DNA from: Micromonospora eburnea
GTDB lineage: Bacteria > Actinomycetota > Actinomycetes > Mycobacteriales > Micromonosporaceae
DNA length: 64,000 nt
Assembly: GCF_900090225.1 (NCBI RefSeq)
Contig: NZ_FMHY01000002.1
Span: 6,510,001-6,574,000 of the forward strand
Direction: 5' to 3'
Below the pieces are notes generated by a model. It searched no databases, was not told where the DNA came from, and worked only from the letters and a program-made list of their open reading frames with translations. Each line of letters begins with the position of its first letter. Within the stretch, counting starts at the first letter, position 1. A program made the translations under genes and the position numbers. This document shows positions 52,761-61,667 of this stretch, one piece after another.

Positions 52761-53291
52761 TCAGGAAGCGCCCGGCGCGGCCCCGCCGTCGGCGTAGACG
52801 AGATCCATCGTGTCGGTACGCCCGGACCACCGCAGGTCGAGATGCCAGCAGCCGGCCCGCGGCAGGTCGATGATCGACGGGCCGGGCCCGCCGTCGACCT
52901 CCCGGGTCACCCGGGTGTCGGTGCCGTCCAGGGTCGCGGTGACCACCAGGTCGGCCGACAGCGCCGGGTCGGCCGGCGTCGGACCGGTGCGGGAGACCCA
53001 AAGGATCTTGTTGTTGACGCCGTCCCTCCGGTCCACGGTCAGCGGATGACCGAACAGCACCGCGACGATCTCACCCCGCACGCCGAAGACGTGCGGGACC
53101 CGGGCGTCCCCGCTGAACCCGGCGTCCGCCCAGTCGGGCAGGGCCCCCGTCTCGATCCGCGACCCGCACCCGGTCGCGGTGGACGCCGCCGCGCTCGCCC
53201 CGACCGGGGTGCCCGGCGACGCGGACGGCGTCGTGCACCCCGCCGCCAGGACCACCACCGACCCGAGCGCCAGCTTCCTCCATGCACCCAT
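52761..53291 (-). CDS. Small lipoprotein of unknown function
   Basis: The 176-residue protein has a lipoprotein signal peptide (MGAWRKLALGSVVVLAAGC, lipobox LAAGC with Cys19). A Ser/Ala/Thr-rich linker precedes a beta-rich domain with two Cys residues that could form a bridge (TATGCGSRIE and RAGCWHLDLRWSG). Features such as FSGDARVPHVFGVRGEIVAVLFGHPL recur in actinobacterial lipoproteins I cannot name. It is anchored outside the membrane. ATG 53291. It lies between the polysaccharide operon and hemB with no clear link to either. Confidence 0.78.
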   Translation of the reverse strand: MGAWRKLALGSVVVLAAGCTTPSASPGTPVGASAAASTATGCGSRIETGALPDWADAGFSGDARVPHVFGVRGEIVAVLFGHPLTVDRRDGVNNKILWVSRTGPTPADPALSADLVVTATLDGTDTRVTREVDGGPGPSIIDLPRAGCWHLDLRWSGRTDTMDLVYADGGAAPGAS

Positions 53292-53394
53292 CTCGCGCCT
53301 CCCTGACCAGCGTCTGCCTACCCACGACCAAAGTCGTGGACACGCCCACTGTCAGGACACCGGCCAGGCGCTCGGGGATCCGGTGGGTCGCCGG

Positions 53395-54378
53395 TCAGTA
53401 ACGCCGGCGGAGCAACTGGGCGGCCTCGACCGCCCAATAGGTGAGGATGATCTGCGCGCCGGCCCGGCGGATCGAGGTCAGCGTCTCCAGCATCACCTGT
53501 TCCCGGTCGATCCAGCCGTTCGCCGCGGCTGCCTCGACCGTCGCGTACTCGCCGGAGACCTGGTAGGCGGCGACCGGGACGTCCACCGCGGCGCGGACCG
53601 CCGACACCACGTCGAGGTACGGCAGGGCCGGCTTGACCATCACCAGGTCGGCACCCTCGGCCACGTCCAGCTCGACCTCGCGCAGCGACTCCCGCAGGTT
53701 CGCCGGGTCCTGCTGGTAGGTGCGCCGGTCGCCCTCCAGGGCCGACTCGACGGCATCCCGGAACGGGCCGAAGAAGGCGGAGGCGTACTTCACCGCGTAC
53801 GCGAGCACCGCCACGTCCTGGTGCCCGGCCGCGTCCAGGGCCCGGCGGATCGCGCCGACCTGGCCGTCCATCATCCCGGACGGCCCGACCATGTGGACCC
53901 CGGCGTCGGCCTGGGCGACCGCCATCCGGCCGTACTCCGCCAGGGTGGCGTCGTTGTCCACGCCGCCGTCGGGGGTGAGCAGCCCGCAGTGCCCGTGCGA
54001 GGTGAACTCGTCCAGGCAGAGGTCGGCCATCACCACGGTGGCGTCGCCCACCTCGGAGACCACGTCCCGGATCGCGGCGTTGAGGATGCCGTCCGGGTCG
54101 AGGCCACCCGAGCCGGACTCGTCCCGGCTCGCCGGCACCCCGAAGAGCATGATCCCGCCGACCCCGGCCTGGACCGCCTCGACGGCGGCCTTGCGCAGCG
54201 AGTCCCGGGAGTGCTGGAGCACCCCCGGGAGCGACGCGACGGCCCGGGGCTCGGTCAGCCCCTCCCTGACGAACATCGGCACGACCAGCTCGGCCGGGTC
54301 GACGCGGGTCTCGGAGACCAGCCGCCGCACGGCCGCGTTACGGCGCAGCCGGCGGGGCCGGATCTCGGGGTACGGCAT
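53395..54378 (-). CDS. hemB: Porphobilinogen synthase (delta-aminolevulinate dehydratase)
   Basis: The 327-residue enzyme condenses two 5-aminolevulinate molecules to porphobilinogen. The metal site segment is DLCLDEFTSHGHCGL with the Cys residues of the zinc-type enzymes. Schiff-base lysines lie in LAYAVKYASAFFGPFRDA and LVMVKPALPYLD, and QVSGEYA and WIDREQ follow. It is the last gene of the rex-hemA-hemC-hemD-hemB operon, 18 bases after hemD, and supplies heme, siroheme and cobalamin precursors. Confidence 0.96.
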   Translation of the reverse strand: MPYPEIRPRRLRRNAAVRRLVSETRVDPAELVVPMFVREGLTEPRAVASLPGVLQHSRDSLRKAAVEAVQAGVGGIMLFGVPASRDESGSGGLDPDGILNAAIRDVVSEVGDATVVMADLCLDEFTSHGHCGLLTPDGGVDNDATLAEYGRMAVAQADAGVHMVGPSGMMDGQVGAIRRALDAAGHQDVAVLAYAVKYASAFFGPFRDAVESALEGDRRTYQQDPANLRESLREVELDVAEGADLVMVKPALPYLDVVSAVRAAVDVPVAAYQVSGEYATVEAAAANGWIDREQVMLETLTSIRRAGAQIILTYWAVEAAQLLRRRY

Positions 54379-54396
54379 GACGGGCCTCCCTAGCGA

Positions 54397-55977
54397 CTAG
54401 CGGAACCTCAGGGCGGTGGGACCCTGCACCTTGGAGCCGCGGCGCTGCTTGGCCGGCATGGCGGCCAGCTTCTCCCGCAGCTCGACGGCGTAGGCGGCGA
54501 GCGCCTCCACCAGGTCGGGCACCGAGGCGTGCGCCGGCTGCACGTCGACCCGCAGGCCGAACTCCGTCGCCGTCTCCGCCGTCTTGGGTCCGATGACGGC
54601 AACAACGGTACGCGCGTGCGGCTTCCCGGCGATACCGACCAGGTTCCGGACGGTGGAGGACGAGGTGAAGAGCACCGCGTCGAACCCGCCCGACTTGATC
54701 GCGTCGCGGATCTCGGCCGGCGGCGGCGCGGCCCGCACGGTCCGGTACGCGGTCACGTCGTCGACCTCCCAGCCGCGCTCGGTGAGCCCGGCGGCCAGGG
54801 TCTCGGTGGCGATGTCGGCACGCGGCAGCAGCACCCGGCCGACCGGGTCGAGGATCTCGTCGTGCGGCGAGAACTCGGCCAGCAGGCCCTCCGACGTCTG
54901 CTCACCCGAGGGCACCAGCTCCGGCTGGATGCCGAACGCCCGGACCGCGTCCGCGGTGGCCTCTCCGATGCAGGCGATCTTCACACCGCCGAAGTGGCGG
55001 GCGTCGAGACCGTGCTCGGCGAACTTCTCCCAGACAGCCCGCACCGCGTTCACCGAGGTGAAGACCACCCAGGCGTACCGGCCGTCGACCAGGCCCTTGA
55101 TCGCCCGCTCCATCTGGGCGGGGGTACGCGGCGGCTCGACCGCGATGGTCGGCACCTCGCACGGGATCGCCCCGTACGCCCGCAGCCGGGCGCTCATCAC
55201 GCCGGCCTGCTCCTTGGTCCGGGGTACGAGCACCTTCCAGCCGTACAGCGGCCGGTTCTCCCACCAGCTCAGCTTGTCGCGTTCGGAAACGCCCGCACCG
55301 ATGGTGAGCACGACCCGGCCGGTGAAGCCGAGCGCCGCCGCGACGAAGGAGTCCACGGTCGACGTGGTGGTGTACTGCGTCTCGCCGGTGCCGTCGCCGG
55401 TCACCCCGACACCCGTGGCGCCGTCCACCCCGGCGGCGAGCAGGCCGTCCCGGATCGCGGCCAGGTCGCCGGCGTCCACGGCCAGGGCCAGGGAGCCCCG
55501 GCTGACGGCCGCGGCCAGCGCCTCGAAGTCCAGCGCGGTGACGTCCTCGACGTCGGCGGCGGTCCGTACTCCCGGCAGCGGCACACCCGCGTAGGCGGCC
55601 ACCCCCTCGGCCTGGCCGACACCCGGGACCACCTCGAAGTGCGCGGCGGTACGCGCCACCGCCTGCACCTCCTTGACCACCGAGTCGTGGCCGAACGGGT
55701 CACCGGCGACCAGGTGCACCGCGTTCAGCCCGGAGCGGGCCGCGGAGATCAGCACCTTCGCCACGTCCCCCGGTACGCCCTCCGCCGGGCTGAACTGGGT
55801 GTCGGACTTGGCCTGCGCGCGCACGTGGTCGAGCAGCGACTCGGGGAGTCCCCGGTCGTACACCACCTGGTCGGCGTCGACCAGGGCGTCATGCGCCCGG
55901 CGGGTCAGCAGGCCCGGGTCGCCGGGACCGGCCCCGACGAACGCGATACGGCCTACGGGCTTACGGGTGCGGGTCAT
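54397..55977 (-). CDS. hemD: Bifunctional uroporphyrinogen-III C-methyltransferase/uroporphyrinogen-III synthase
   Basis: The 526-residue protein is a fusion. Residues 1-240 form a tetrapyrrole methyltransferase (CobA/SUMT type: VGAGPGDPGLLTRRAHDAL, VVYDRGLPESLL, LVAGDPFGHDS, EVVPGV); the rest (about 255-500) is uroporphyrinogen-III synthase (VLVPRTKEQAGVMSARLRAYGA, FTSVNAVRAVWEKFA, FTSSSTVRNLVGIAG, VIGPKTAETATEFGL). It closes the macrocycle to uroporphyrinogen III and may start its methylation towards siroheme and cobalamin. Residues expected for SUMT are partly altered (PGVGQAEGVAAYAGVPLPG), so the methyltransferase half may be weak. ATG 55977 overlaps the hemC stop by 4 bases. Confidence 0.92.
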   Translation of the reverse strand: MTRTRKPVGRIAFVGAGPGDPGLLTRRAHDALVDADQVVYDRGLPESLLDHVRAQAKSDTQFSPAEGVPGDVAKVLISAARSGLNAVHLVAGDPFGHDSVVKEVQAVARTAAHFEVVPGVGQAEGVAAYAGVPLPGVRTAADVEDVTALDFEALAAAVSRGSLALAVDAGDLAAIRDGLLAAGVDGATGVGVTGDGTGETQYTTTSTVDSFVAAALGFTGRVVLTIGAGVSERDKLSWWENRPLYGWKVLVPRTKEQAGVMSARLRAYGAIPCEVPTIAVEPPRTPAQMERAIKGLVDGRYAWVVFTSVNAVRAVWEKFAEHGLDARHFGGVKIACIGEATADAVRAFGIQPELVPSGEQTSEGLLAEFSPHDEILDPVGRVLLPRADIATETLAAGLTERGWEVDDVTAYRTVRAAPPPAEIRDAIKSGGFDAVLFTSSSTVRNLVGIAGKPHARTVVAVIGPKTAETATEFGLRVDVQPAHASVPDLVEALAAYAVELREKLAAMPAKQRRGSKVQGPTALRFR

Positions 55978-56969
55978 TCTGTGCTCCCAAATTGCTGGGT
56001 CCCCGGGCCGGCGTGTCCTTCTTGGCCGAGGATCGAGTCGGCGCCGAGTTCGAGGAGTTCGGCGGCGAGTGCCTTGCCGATCTCCGCCGCGTCGGCGGGC
56101 GTTCCGGTGCGGGACAGCCGGAGGTCACGGGTACCGTCCGGGCTGATCACCGCCCCGCGCAGGTAGATCTCATCGCCACCCTCGCCACCGGCGAGCGAGC
56201 TGGTCGGCTCACCCTCGGCGATAACGGCATAGGCGGCGACGGGCGCGCTGCACCCGGCCTCCAGGGTGGCCAGCAGTGCCCGCTCCGCGGTGATCGCGGC
56301 GCGGGACGGTGCGTGGTCGAGCACCGCGAGCAGCTCGACCAGGTCCTGATCGTCGATCCGGCACTCCACCGCCAGCGCGCCCTGGGCGGGCGCGGGCAGC
56401 ATCAGCATCGGATCGAGCGTCTCGGTGATCACGTCGGTCCGGCCGAGCCGGGCGAGCCCGGCCCGGGCCAGGACGACGGCGTCGAGGTCGGCGTCCGGGC
56501 CGAGCACCCGGCCGAGGCGGGTGTCCACGTTGCCCCGGATCGGGGTGACCTCCAGCTGCATCCCGAGCGCGTGCAGCTGGGCGATGCGGCGCAGCGCGCC
56601 GGTGCCGACCCGGGCGCCGGACGGCAGCTCGGCGAGCGTACGGCCGTCCCGGGTGATCAGCGCGTCGCGCGGGTCCTGCCGGAGCGGCACCGCGGCCACG
56701 TGCAGGCCGGGGGCGTCCGCCGTGGGCAGGTCCTTGTACGAGTGGACGGCGAAGTCGATGGTGCCGGCGGTCAGCTCGTCCCGCAGCGCGGAGACGAAGA
56801 CGCCGACGCCGAGCCGGTGCACCGGGGCCGCCGAGCGGTCCCCGGCGGTCAGCACCTCGACCAGCTCGACCTCCCGGCCGGTGGCCGCGGTGAGGGCCGC
56901 GGCGACGTGGCCGGACTGGGCCATCGCCAGCGCGCTGCCCCGGGTACCGAGGCGCAGGGGGGCGGTCAT
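55974..56969 (-). CDS. hemC: Hydroxymethylbilane synthase (porphobilinogen deaminase)
   Basis: The 331-residue enzyme polymerises four porphobilinogens to hydroxymethylbilane. Seen are LRLGTRGSALAMAQSG, VHSYKDLPT, IRGNVDTRLGR and EAGCSAPVAAYA, whose Cys attaches the dipyrromethane cofactor. ATG 56969 overlaps the hemA stop (ATGA), and its stop overlaps hemD the same way. Confidence 0.96.
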   Translation of the reverse strand: MTAPLRLGTRGSALAMAQSGHVAAALTAATGREVELVEVLTAGDRSAAPVHRLGVGVFVSALRDELTAGTIDFAVHSYKDLPTADAPGLHVAAVPLRQDPRDALITRDGRTLAELPSGARVGTGALRRIAQLHALGMQLEVTPIRGNVDTRLGRVLGPDADLDAVVLARAGLARLGRTDVITETLDPMLMLPAPAQGALAVECRIDDQDLVELLAVLDHAPSRAAITAERALLATLEAGCSAPVAAYAVIAEGEPTSSLAGGEGGDEIYLRGAVISPDGTRDLRLSRTGTPADAAEIGKALAAELLELGADSILGQEGHAGPGTQQFGSTE

Positions 56970-58360
56970 CGGGCACCTCCGCTGAACGGGATGTCGAAGT
57001 CGCTCGCCGGCACGTCCGCGATCTCGAACGACGGCCGGCCGGTCGGGTCGGTCTCCACCACGTCGGGCACGGTGTCGACCGGGGAGGTCTGCGGCACCTC
57101 CAGGTCGAACAGCTCGCGCAGCAGGGCCGCGTACTGGTCGCCGCCGGGCTCGGCGGCGAGCTGGCGGACCCGTACGGTCGGCTGGTGCAGCAGCCGCTGC
57201 ACCACCCGGTGCACGGTGCGGGCCACCTCGGCGCGCTGGTCGTCGGTGAGGTCGGGGCGGCGCTGGGCGAGCCGGCGCAACTCGGCGGTGACCACGTCGT
57301 CGGCCCGCCCGCGCAGAGCGGCCACGGTGGGCGCCACGTCGGCGCCGCGCAGCCAGTTGAGGAACGCCTCGACCTCGGCGGTGACGATCCGGGTCACCTC
57401 GGCGGCGTCGGCGGCGGCGGAGCCGTCGGCGAGGATCGCGGCCATCCGGTCGATGTCGATCACCTCGACGCCGGGCAGCTCGGCGACCCCCTCCTCGACG
57501 TCACGCGGGACGGCCAGGTCGAGCAGGACCAGCGGGCCCCGGTCGGCGTCCCGCCGGGCCAGCGCCCGGGTCACCACGTCGTGGGTGAGGACCGGTTCCG
57601 TGGCGGCGGTGGCGGCCACTACGATGTCCACTGTGGAGAGCGCGTCGACCAGCTCGGCCATCGGCACGGCGTGCGCGCCGTACGATTCGGCCAGCCGGAC
57701 GGCCCGGTCCGCGCCACGGTTGGTGACGGTGAGCGGGGCGGCACCCAGCCGGGAGAGGGTCGCCACGCCGAGCGAGCCCATCGCGCCGGCGCCCACCACC
57801 ATGGCGGGCCGGCCGGCCAGGTCGCCGTCGAGCAGGTCGGCGGCCAGGTCCAGGGCGGCGGTGACCACGCTCTGACCGGCCCGGTCGATGTTGGTCTCGG
57901 CGTGCGCGCGCTTGCCCACCCGCAGCGCCTGCTGCATCAGCTCGTGCAGCAGCCGGCCGGCGGAGTCGGCGCCGCTGGCCGAGTGGTAGGCGTCGCGGAG
58001 CTGGCCGAGGATCTGCGCCTCGCCGACCACCATCGAGTCCAGCCCGGCGGCGACCCGGAAGGCGTGGTCGACGGCGGCGGCGTCGTAGTGCACGTAGAGG
58101 TGGTTGGCGAGCGCCGCCGGCGGACAGCCGGCCTGCTCGGCCAGGACCGCGCAGACGTCGCCGAGGCCGCCGTGGAAACCGGACACGGCAGCGTAGACCT
58201 CCACCCGGTTGCAGGTGGAGACGAGCACGGCCTCGGCGACGTAGGGCTGGGCGACCAGCCGGTCCAGGGTGCGGGTGAGGTCGGCGGGTGGAACGGCCAG
58301 CCGCTCCAGCGTGGCGACCGGGGCGGTGCGGTAGGACGCGCCGACGACGAGCAGTTTCAC
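56966..58360 (-). CDS. hemA: Glutamyl-tRNA reductase
   Basis: The 464-residue enzyme reduces glutamyl-tRNA to glutamate-1-semialdehyde, the first step of C5 heme synthesis. Marks are GASYRTAPVATLERL, STCNRVEVYA with the catalytic Cys, the NADPH Rossmann loop VVGAGAMGSLGVATLSRLG and DLAVPRDVEE. A C-terminal dimerisation helix region follows (about 330-420), and a 45-residue acidic tail. The start is GTG 58360, overlapping the rex stop by 4 bases (GTGA). First committed enzyme of the operon and thus the point where Rex control acts. Confidence 0.95.
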   Translation of the reverse strand: MKLLVVGASYRTAPVATLERLAVPPADLTRTLDRLVAQPYVAEAVLVSTCNRVEVYAAVSGFHGGLGDVCAVLAEQAGCPPAALANHLYVHYDAAAVDHAFRVAAGLDSMVVGEAQILGQLRDAYHSASGADSAGRLLHELMQQALRVGKRAHAETNIDRAGQSVVTAALDLAADLLDGDLAGRPAMVVGAGAMGSLGVATLSRLGAAPLTVTNRGADRAVRLAESYGAHAVPMAELVDALSTVDIVVAATAATEPVLTHDVVTRALARRDADRGPLVLLDLAVPRDVEEGVAELPGVEVIDIDRMAAILADGSAAADAAEVTRIVTAEVEAFLNWLRGADVAPTVAALRGRADDVVTAELRRLAQRRPDLTDDQRAEVARTVHRVVQRLLHQPTVRVRQLAAEPGGDQYAALLRELFDLEVPQTSPVDTVPDVVETDPTGRPSFEIADVPASDFDIPFSGGAR

Positions 58361-59127
58361 GTGCCGATCGCCTCCTGGGTGTCGGTGGCCGCGAGCCCCC
58401 CGGGCAGAGCGGTGAGGGCGGACCCGCCGGTGGCGGGGAGCGCGGTCAGCGACGCCTTGCGGTGCTCGTGGAAGGACAGGATCTGCAGCTCGATGGCGAG
58501 GTCGACCTTGCGCACGTCGACCCCCTCCGGAACCGAGAGTACGCACGGAGCGAAGTTGAGGATGCTCGTCACGCCGACGGCGACGAGCTGGTCGGCCACC
58601 GCCTGGGCGGCCGACGCCGGGGTGGCGATCACTCCGATCGAGATCGACTCCTCGGCCGCCACCTGGGGCAGCTCGTCGATGTGCCGGACGACCAGCCCGT
58701 TGATCTCCTCGCTGACCCGGGCGGGGTCCGCGTCGAAGAGCGCGGCGATCCGGAAGCCGCGGCTGGCGAAGCCGTCGTAGCCGGCCAGGGCGTGACCGAG
58801 GTTACCCACGCCGACCAGGGCGACCGACCGGCACTGGGTGAGCCCGAGCACCGACTCGATCTGGTCGATCAGCAGGGCGACGTCGTAGCCGACGCCCCGG
58901 GTCCCGTACGAGCCGAGGTGGGAGAGGTCCTTGCGGAGCTTCGCCGAGTTGACGCCGGCGGCGTTGGCCAGCCCCTCGCTGGAGACGGTCTCGTCGCCCG
59001 CGTCGGCGAGGGCATGCAGGGCGCGGAGGTATTCCGGGAGCCGCGCGACGGTCGCCTCGGGCAGGTCAGGGAGCGCCGGTACGGTACCGGCGCGACCGGG
59101 CGCGCCAGGGTGACGGTGCTGACTCAT
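58357..59127 (-). CDS. rex: Redox-sensing transcriptional repressor Rex
   Basis: The 256-residue repressor has a winged helix (about 20-90: ATVARLPEYLRALHALAD, AGVNSAKLRKDLSHLGSYGTRGVGYD) and an NAD(H)-binding Rossmann domain (VALVGVGNLGHALAGYDGFASRGFRIAALFD). A C-terminal domain-swapped helix follows (about 210-225). A 35-residue tail is extra. Rex binds DNA when NADH is low and releases when NADH is high, coupling respiration genes to redox. ATG 59127 with GGAG upstream. The Rex operator 120 bases upstream overlaps its own promoter, so it controls the heme operon and itself, as in Streptomyces. Confidence 0.94.
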   Translation of the reverse strand: MSQHRHPGAPGRAGTVPALPDLPEATVARLPEYLRALHALADAGDETVSSEGLANAAGVNSAKLRKDLSHLGSYGTRGVGYDVALLIDQIESVLGLTQCRSVALVGVGNLGHALAGYDGFASRGFRIAALFDADPARVSEEINGLVVRHIDELPQVAAEESISIGVIATPASAAQAVADQLVAVGVTSILNFAPCVLSVPEGVDVRKVDLAIELQILSFHEHRKASLTALPATGGSALTALPGGLAATDTQEAIGT

Positions 59128-59235
59128 GAGACTCCGTGCGGTGCGATCCTCGACCAGCGTCGGCGGCCGGTCGTTTCGGGACTCCCGCTGGCAACCGAGA
59201 TTGCCGGCTGTGCTAGCAGGGCGCGTCGGGACTAC

Positions 59236-59264
59236 AGAGTAGGCGCTTGTGAAGAGGTGCACAA
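59236..59264 (-). promoter_or_regulatory. rex-hem promoter with overlapping Rex operator
   Basis: The 18-base sequence TTGTGAAGAGGTGCACAA at 59247-59264 has the Rex operator form TTGTG-N8-CACAA. On the minus strand the same stretch supplies the -35 TTGTGC (59259-59264), then a 17-base spacer and -10 TACTCT (59236-59241). Rex bound here would block the -35 and spacer directly. Confidence 0.85.
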
Positions 59265-59513
59265 ATCGCGATCTTGCTGGCCCGTGACGCGTCGCCACCT
59301 GCCCCTCCATCCCGCAAGATCGATAAACCGCGCGCCAACCGCGCCGATCGGCATTATTGCTCAATCCCGACTTCTCTGACCAATCGCGCGCGCTCGGTCG
59401 CGCCGTGTCACCGCCGTGGCGGGGCGGGCGTCACGCCGGGTAGGGAGAACCCCACCCCGGAGAGGCCGGTGCGCGGGATGGGTCGGGCCGGTCCCGCGCC
59501 ATAGCCTCGACAC

Positions 59514-60818
59514 ATGACCGCCGTACCGCTGGCCGCCCCGCCCACGCCCACCACACCCGCGTCCGGACTCGCCCGGCAGCTCCTCCGGGACTCCGGATAC
59601 GTGCTGTTCGGCCTGCCGCTGGCGCTGGTCGGCTTCGTGCTGGCGGTGACGGGCGTCTCACTCACGGCCGGGCTGCTGGTCACCACGCTCGGGCTGCCCG
59701 TGCTCGCCGGCACCCTGTACGCGGCCCGCCTGCTGGCCGATCTCGAACGGTTCCGGCTGCCCGCCGTGCTCCGGCAGCCCCGGGTCCGTCCCACCTACCT
59801 GGCACCCGTGCGGGGGGCCGGCTACTGGCGCCGGCTCCTGACGCCGATCCGCGACCCGCAGTCCTGGCTCGACCTGCTGCACGCCTTCATCAAGCTGTTG
59901 GTGACGTTGCCCACCTTCGTGGTGCTGGTGGCCTGGTGGGCGCTGGCCATCGCCGGCACCCTCTACCTCAGCTACGACTGGGCGCTCCCGCGTGGCCCGG
60001 GCAACCAGGACCTCAGCCAGCTCCTCGGAATGGGCGACGGCGCCGATGCGCGAATCGGCCTGAACACCGCGATCGGCCTGTTCTGCCTGCTCAGCCTGCC
60101 GCTGGTGGCCCGGGGCTGCGCCCGGCTCCAGGCCGGCCTGGCCCGGCTGCTGCTGACCGGGGTGGCCGAGATGCGCCACCGGATCAGCACGCTGGAGGAG
60201 CAGAAGCGGGCCGCCGCCTCCGCCGAGGCGTCCGCGCTGCGCCGGCTGGAGCGGGACATCCACGACGGCCCGCAGCAGCGCCTGGTCCGCCTCGCGATGG
60301 ACCTCAGCCGTGCCCGCCAGCAGCTCGCCGCCGATCCTGAGGCGGCCCGGCAGACCCTGGACGAGGCGGTCACCCAGACCCGGGAGACCCTCGACGAGCT
60401 GCGCGCCCTGTCCCGGGGCATCGCGCCGCCGATCCTGGTCGACCGGGGGCTGCCCAGCGCCCTTGCCGCCCTCGCCGCCCGCGCCCTGGTCCCCACCGAG
60501 CTACAGGTCGAAGACGACCTGGGTACGCCCGCGGGACGGCTGGACCCGGCGGTGGAGACCACCGCGTACTTCGTGGTGGCCGAGGCGCTGACCAACGTCG
60601 CCAAGCACAGCGCGGCCACCACCTGCCGGGTGCTGGTGACCCGCCGGGTCGGCCGGCTGGACATCACCGTGTGGGACGACGGGGTGGGCGGGGCCCACCT
60701 CGCCAAGGGGCACGGCCTGACCGGCGTCGCCGACCGGGTACTGGCCACCGGCGGCACCCTGGACGTGACCAGCCCGGTCGGCGGGCCCACCGTCGTACAC
60801 GCCGAGCTGCCCCGGTGA
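59514..60818 (+). CDS. NarL-type sensor histidine kinase (HisKA_3)
   Basis: The 434-residue kinase has about four to five membrane helices in its N-terminal half (about 25-220), a sensor of the DUF1707/PspC-like or 'sensor' type common in actinobacteria, containing PTFVVLVAWWALAIAGTLYLSY. HisKA_3 (about 245-310) has the phosphorylated His in LERDIHDGPQQRLVRLAMDL. The ATPase domain shows EALTNVAKHS (N box), VWDDGVGG and GHGLTGVADRVLATGG. Its stop overlaps an in-frame GTG of the response-regulator gene, so they form one operon. The signal is unknown. Confidence 0.9.
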   Translation: MTAVPLAAPPTPTTPASGLARQLLRDSGYVLFGLPLALVGFVLAVTGVSLTAGLLVTTLGLPVLAGTLYAARLLADLERFRLPAVLRQPRVRPTYLAPVRGAGYWRRLLTPIRDPQSWLDLLHAFIKLLVTLPTFVVLVAWWALAIAGTLYLSYDWALPRGPGNQDLSQLLGMGDGADARIGLNTAIGLFCLLSLPLVARGCARLQAGLARLLLTGVAEMRHRISTLEEQKRAAASAEASALRRLERDIHDGPQQRLVRLAMDLSRARQQLAADPEAARQTLDEAVTQTRETLDELRALSRGIAPPILVDRGLPSALAALAARALVPTELQVEDDLGTPAGRLDPAVETTAYFVVAEALTNVAKHSAATTCRVLVTRRVGRLDITVWDDGVGGAHLAKGHGLTGVADRVLATGGTLDVTSPVGGPTVVHAELPR

Positions 60819-60913
60819 GCCAGGTCGACGTACCGCCTCCGGACGGCGGGCTCACCCCCGCGGATCGGCCCGGATCGGCCGGGGACGACGGGGACGTGGT
60901 AGACACCGGAGCC

Positions 60914-61579
60914 ATGCGGGTGGTGATCGCGGACGACGCCGTACTGCTCCGGGAGGGGCTGGTCCGGCTGCTGACCGAGTCGGGGCACGAGGTGGTGGCG
61001 GCCGTCGGGGACGGAGACGCCCTGGTCGAGGCGGTGGCGACGCACCGGCCGGACGTGTCGGTGGTGGACGTGCGGATGCCGCCCTCGCACACCGACGAGG
61101 GGCTGCGGGCCGCCGTCGAGGCCCGCCGACGGGTGCCGCGTACGCCGGTCCTGGTGCTCTCCCAGTACGTCGAGGTGTCGTACGCGGACGACCTGCTCGC
61201 CACCGCTGGCGGAGCCGGCGGGGGCGGCATCGGCTACCTGCTGAAGGACCGGGTGGCCGCGATCGACGAGTTCCTGGACGCGCTGGGCCGGGTGGCCGCC
61301 GGCGGCACGGTGCTGGACCCGGAGGTGATCAGCCAGCTGCTGGTCCGGCGCCGGCGCGACGACCCGCTGGCCGCCCTGACCCCGCGCGAGCGGGAGGTGC
61401 TCGCCCTCATGGCCGAGGGCCGCTCCAACACCGCCATCGCCAAAGCCCTCGTGGTCAGCGACGGCGCCGTGGAGAAGCACGTCCGCAACATCTTCACCAA
61501 ACTCGACCTCCCCCCGGACGCGACAACCCACCACCGCCGAGTCCTAGCCGTCCTGACCCACCTCCGCGCCCCCTCCTAG
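60914..61579 (+). CDS. NarL/LuxR-type response regulator
   Basis: The 221-residue regulator has a receiver domain (MRVVIADDAVLLREGLVRLL, phospho-Asp in VSVVDVRMPPSH, Lys in YLLKDRVAA) and a LuxR helix-turn-helix (about 150-215: LTPREREVLALMAEGRSNTAIAKALVVSDGAVEKHVRNIFTKL). ATG 60914 is chosen since the receiver starts there, with GGAG just before; a GTG at 60815 overlapping the kinase stop is in frame and would add 33 residues. Cognate partner of the upstream kinase. Targets unknown. Confidence 0.9.
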   Translation: MRVVIADDAVLLREGLVRLLTESGHEVVAAVGDGDALVEAVATHRPDVSVVDVRMPPSHTDEGLRAAVEARRRVPRTPVLVLSQYVEVSYADDLLATAGGAGGGGIGYLLKDRVAAIDEFLDALGRVAAGGTVLDPEVISQLLVRRRRDDPLAALTPREREVLALMAEGRSNTAIAKALVVSDGAVEKHVRNIFTKLDLPPDATTHHRRVLAVLTHLRAPS

Positions 61580-61582
61580 CGA

Positions 61583-61642
61583 GTTGATCAAGAGGTTTGC
61601 GTCTGACTCACGCGAACCCCAGACGCAAACTTCTTGATCAAC
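61583..61642. terminator. Long bidirectional hairpin terminator
   Basis: Arms 61583-61605 and 61620-61642 pair over 23 bases with one G-T wobble and a 14-base loop. It lies between the plus-strand regulator and a minus-strand HAD gene. Confidence 0.9.
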
Positions 61643-61667
61643 AAGGAGGGCGGTGGCGGTGACGGGG

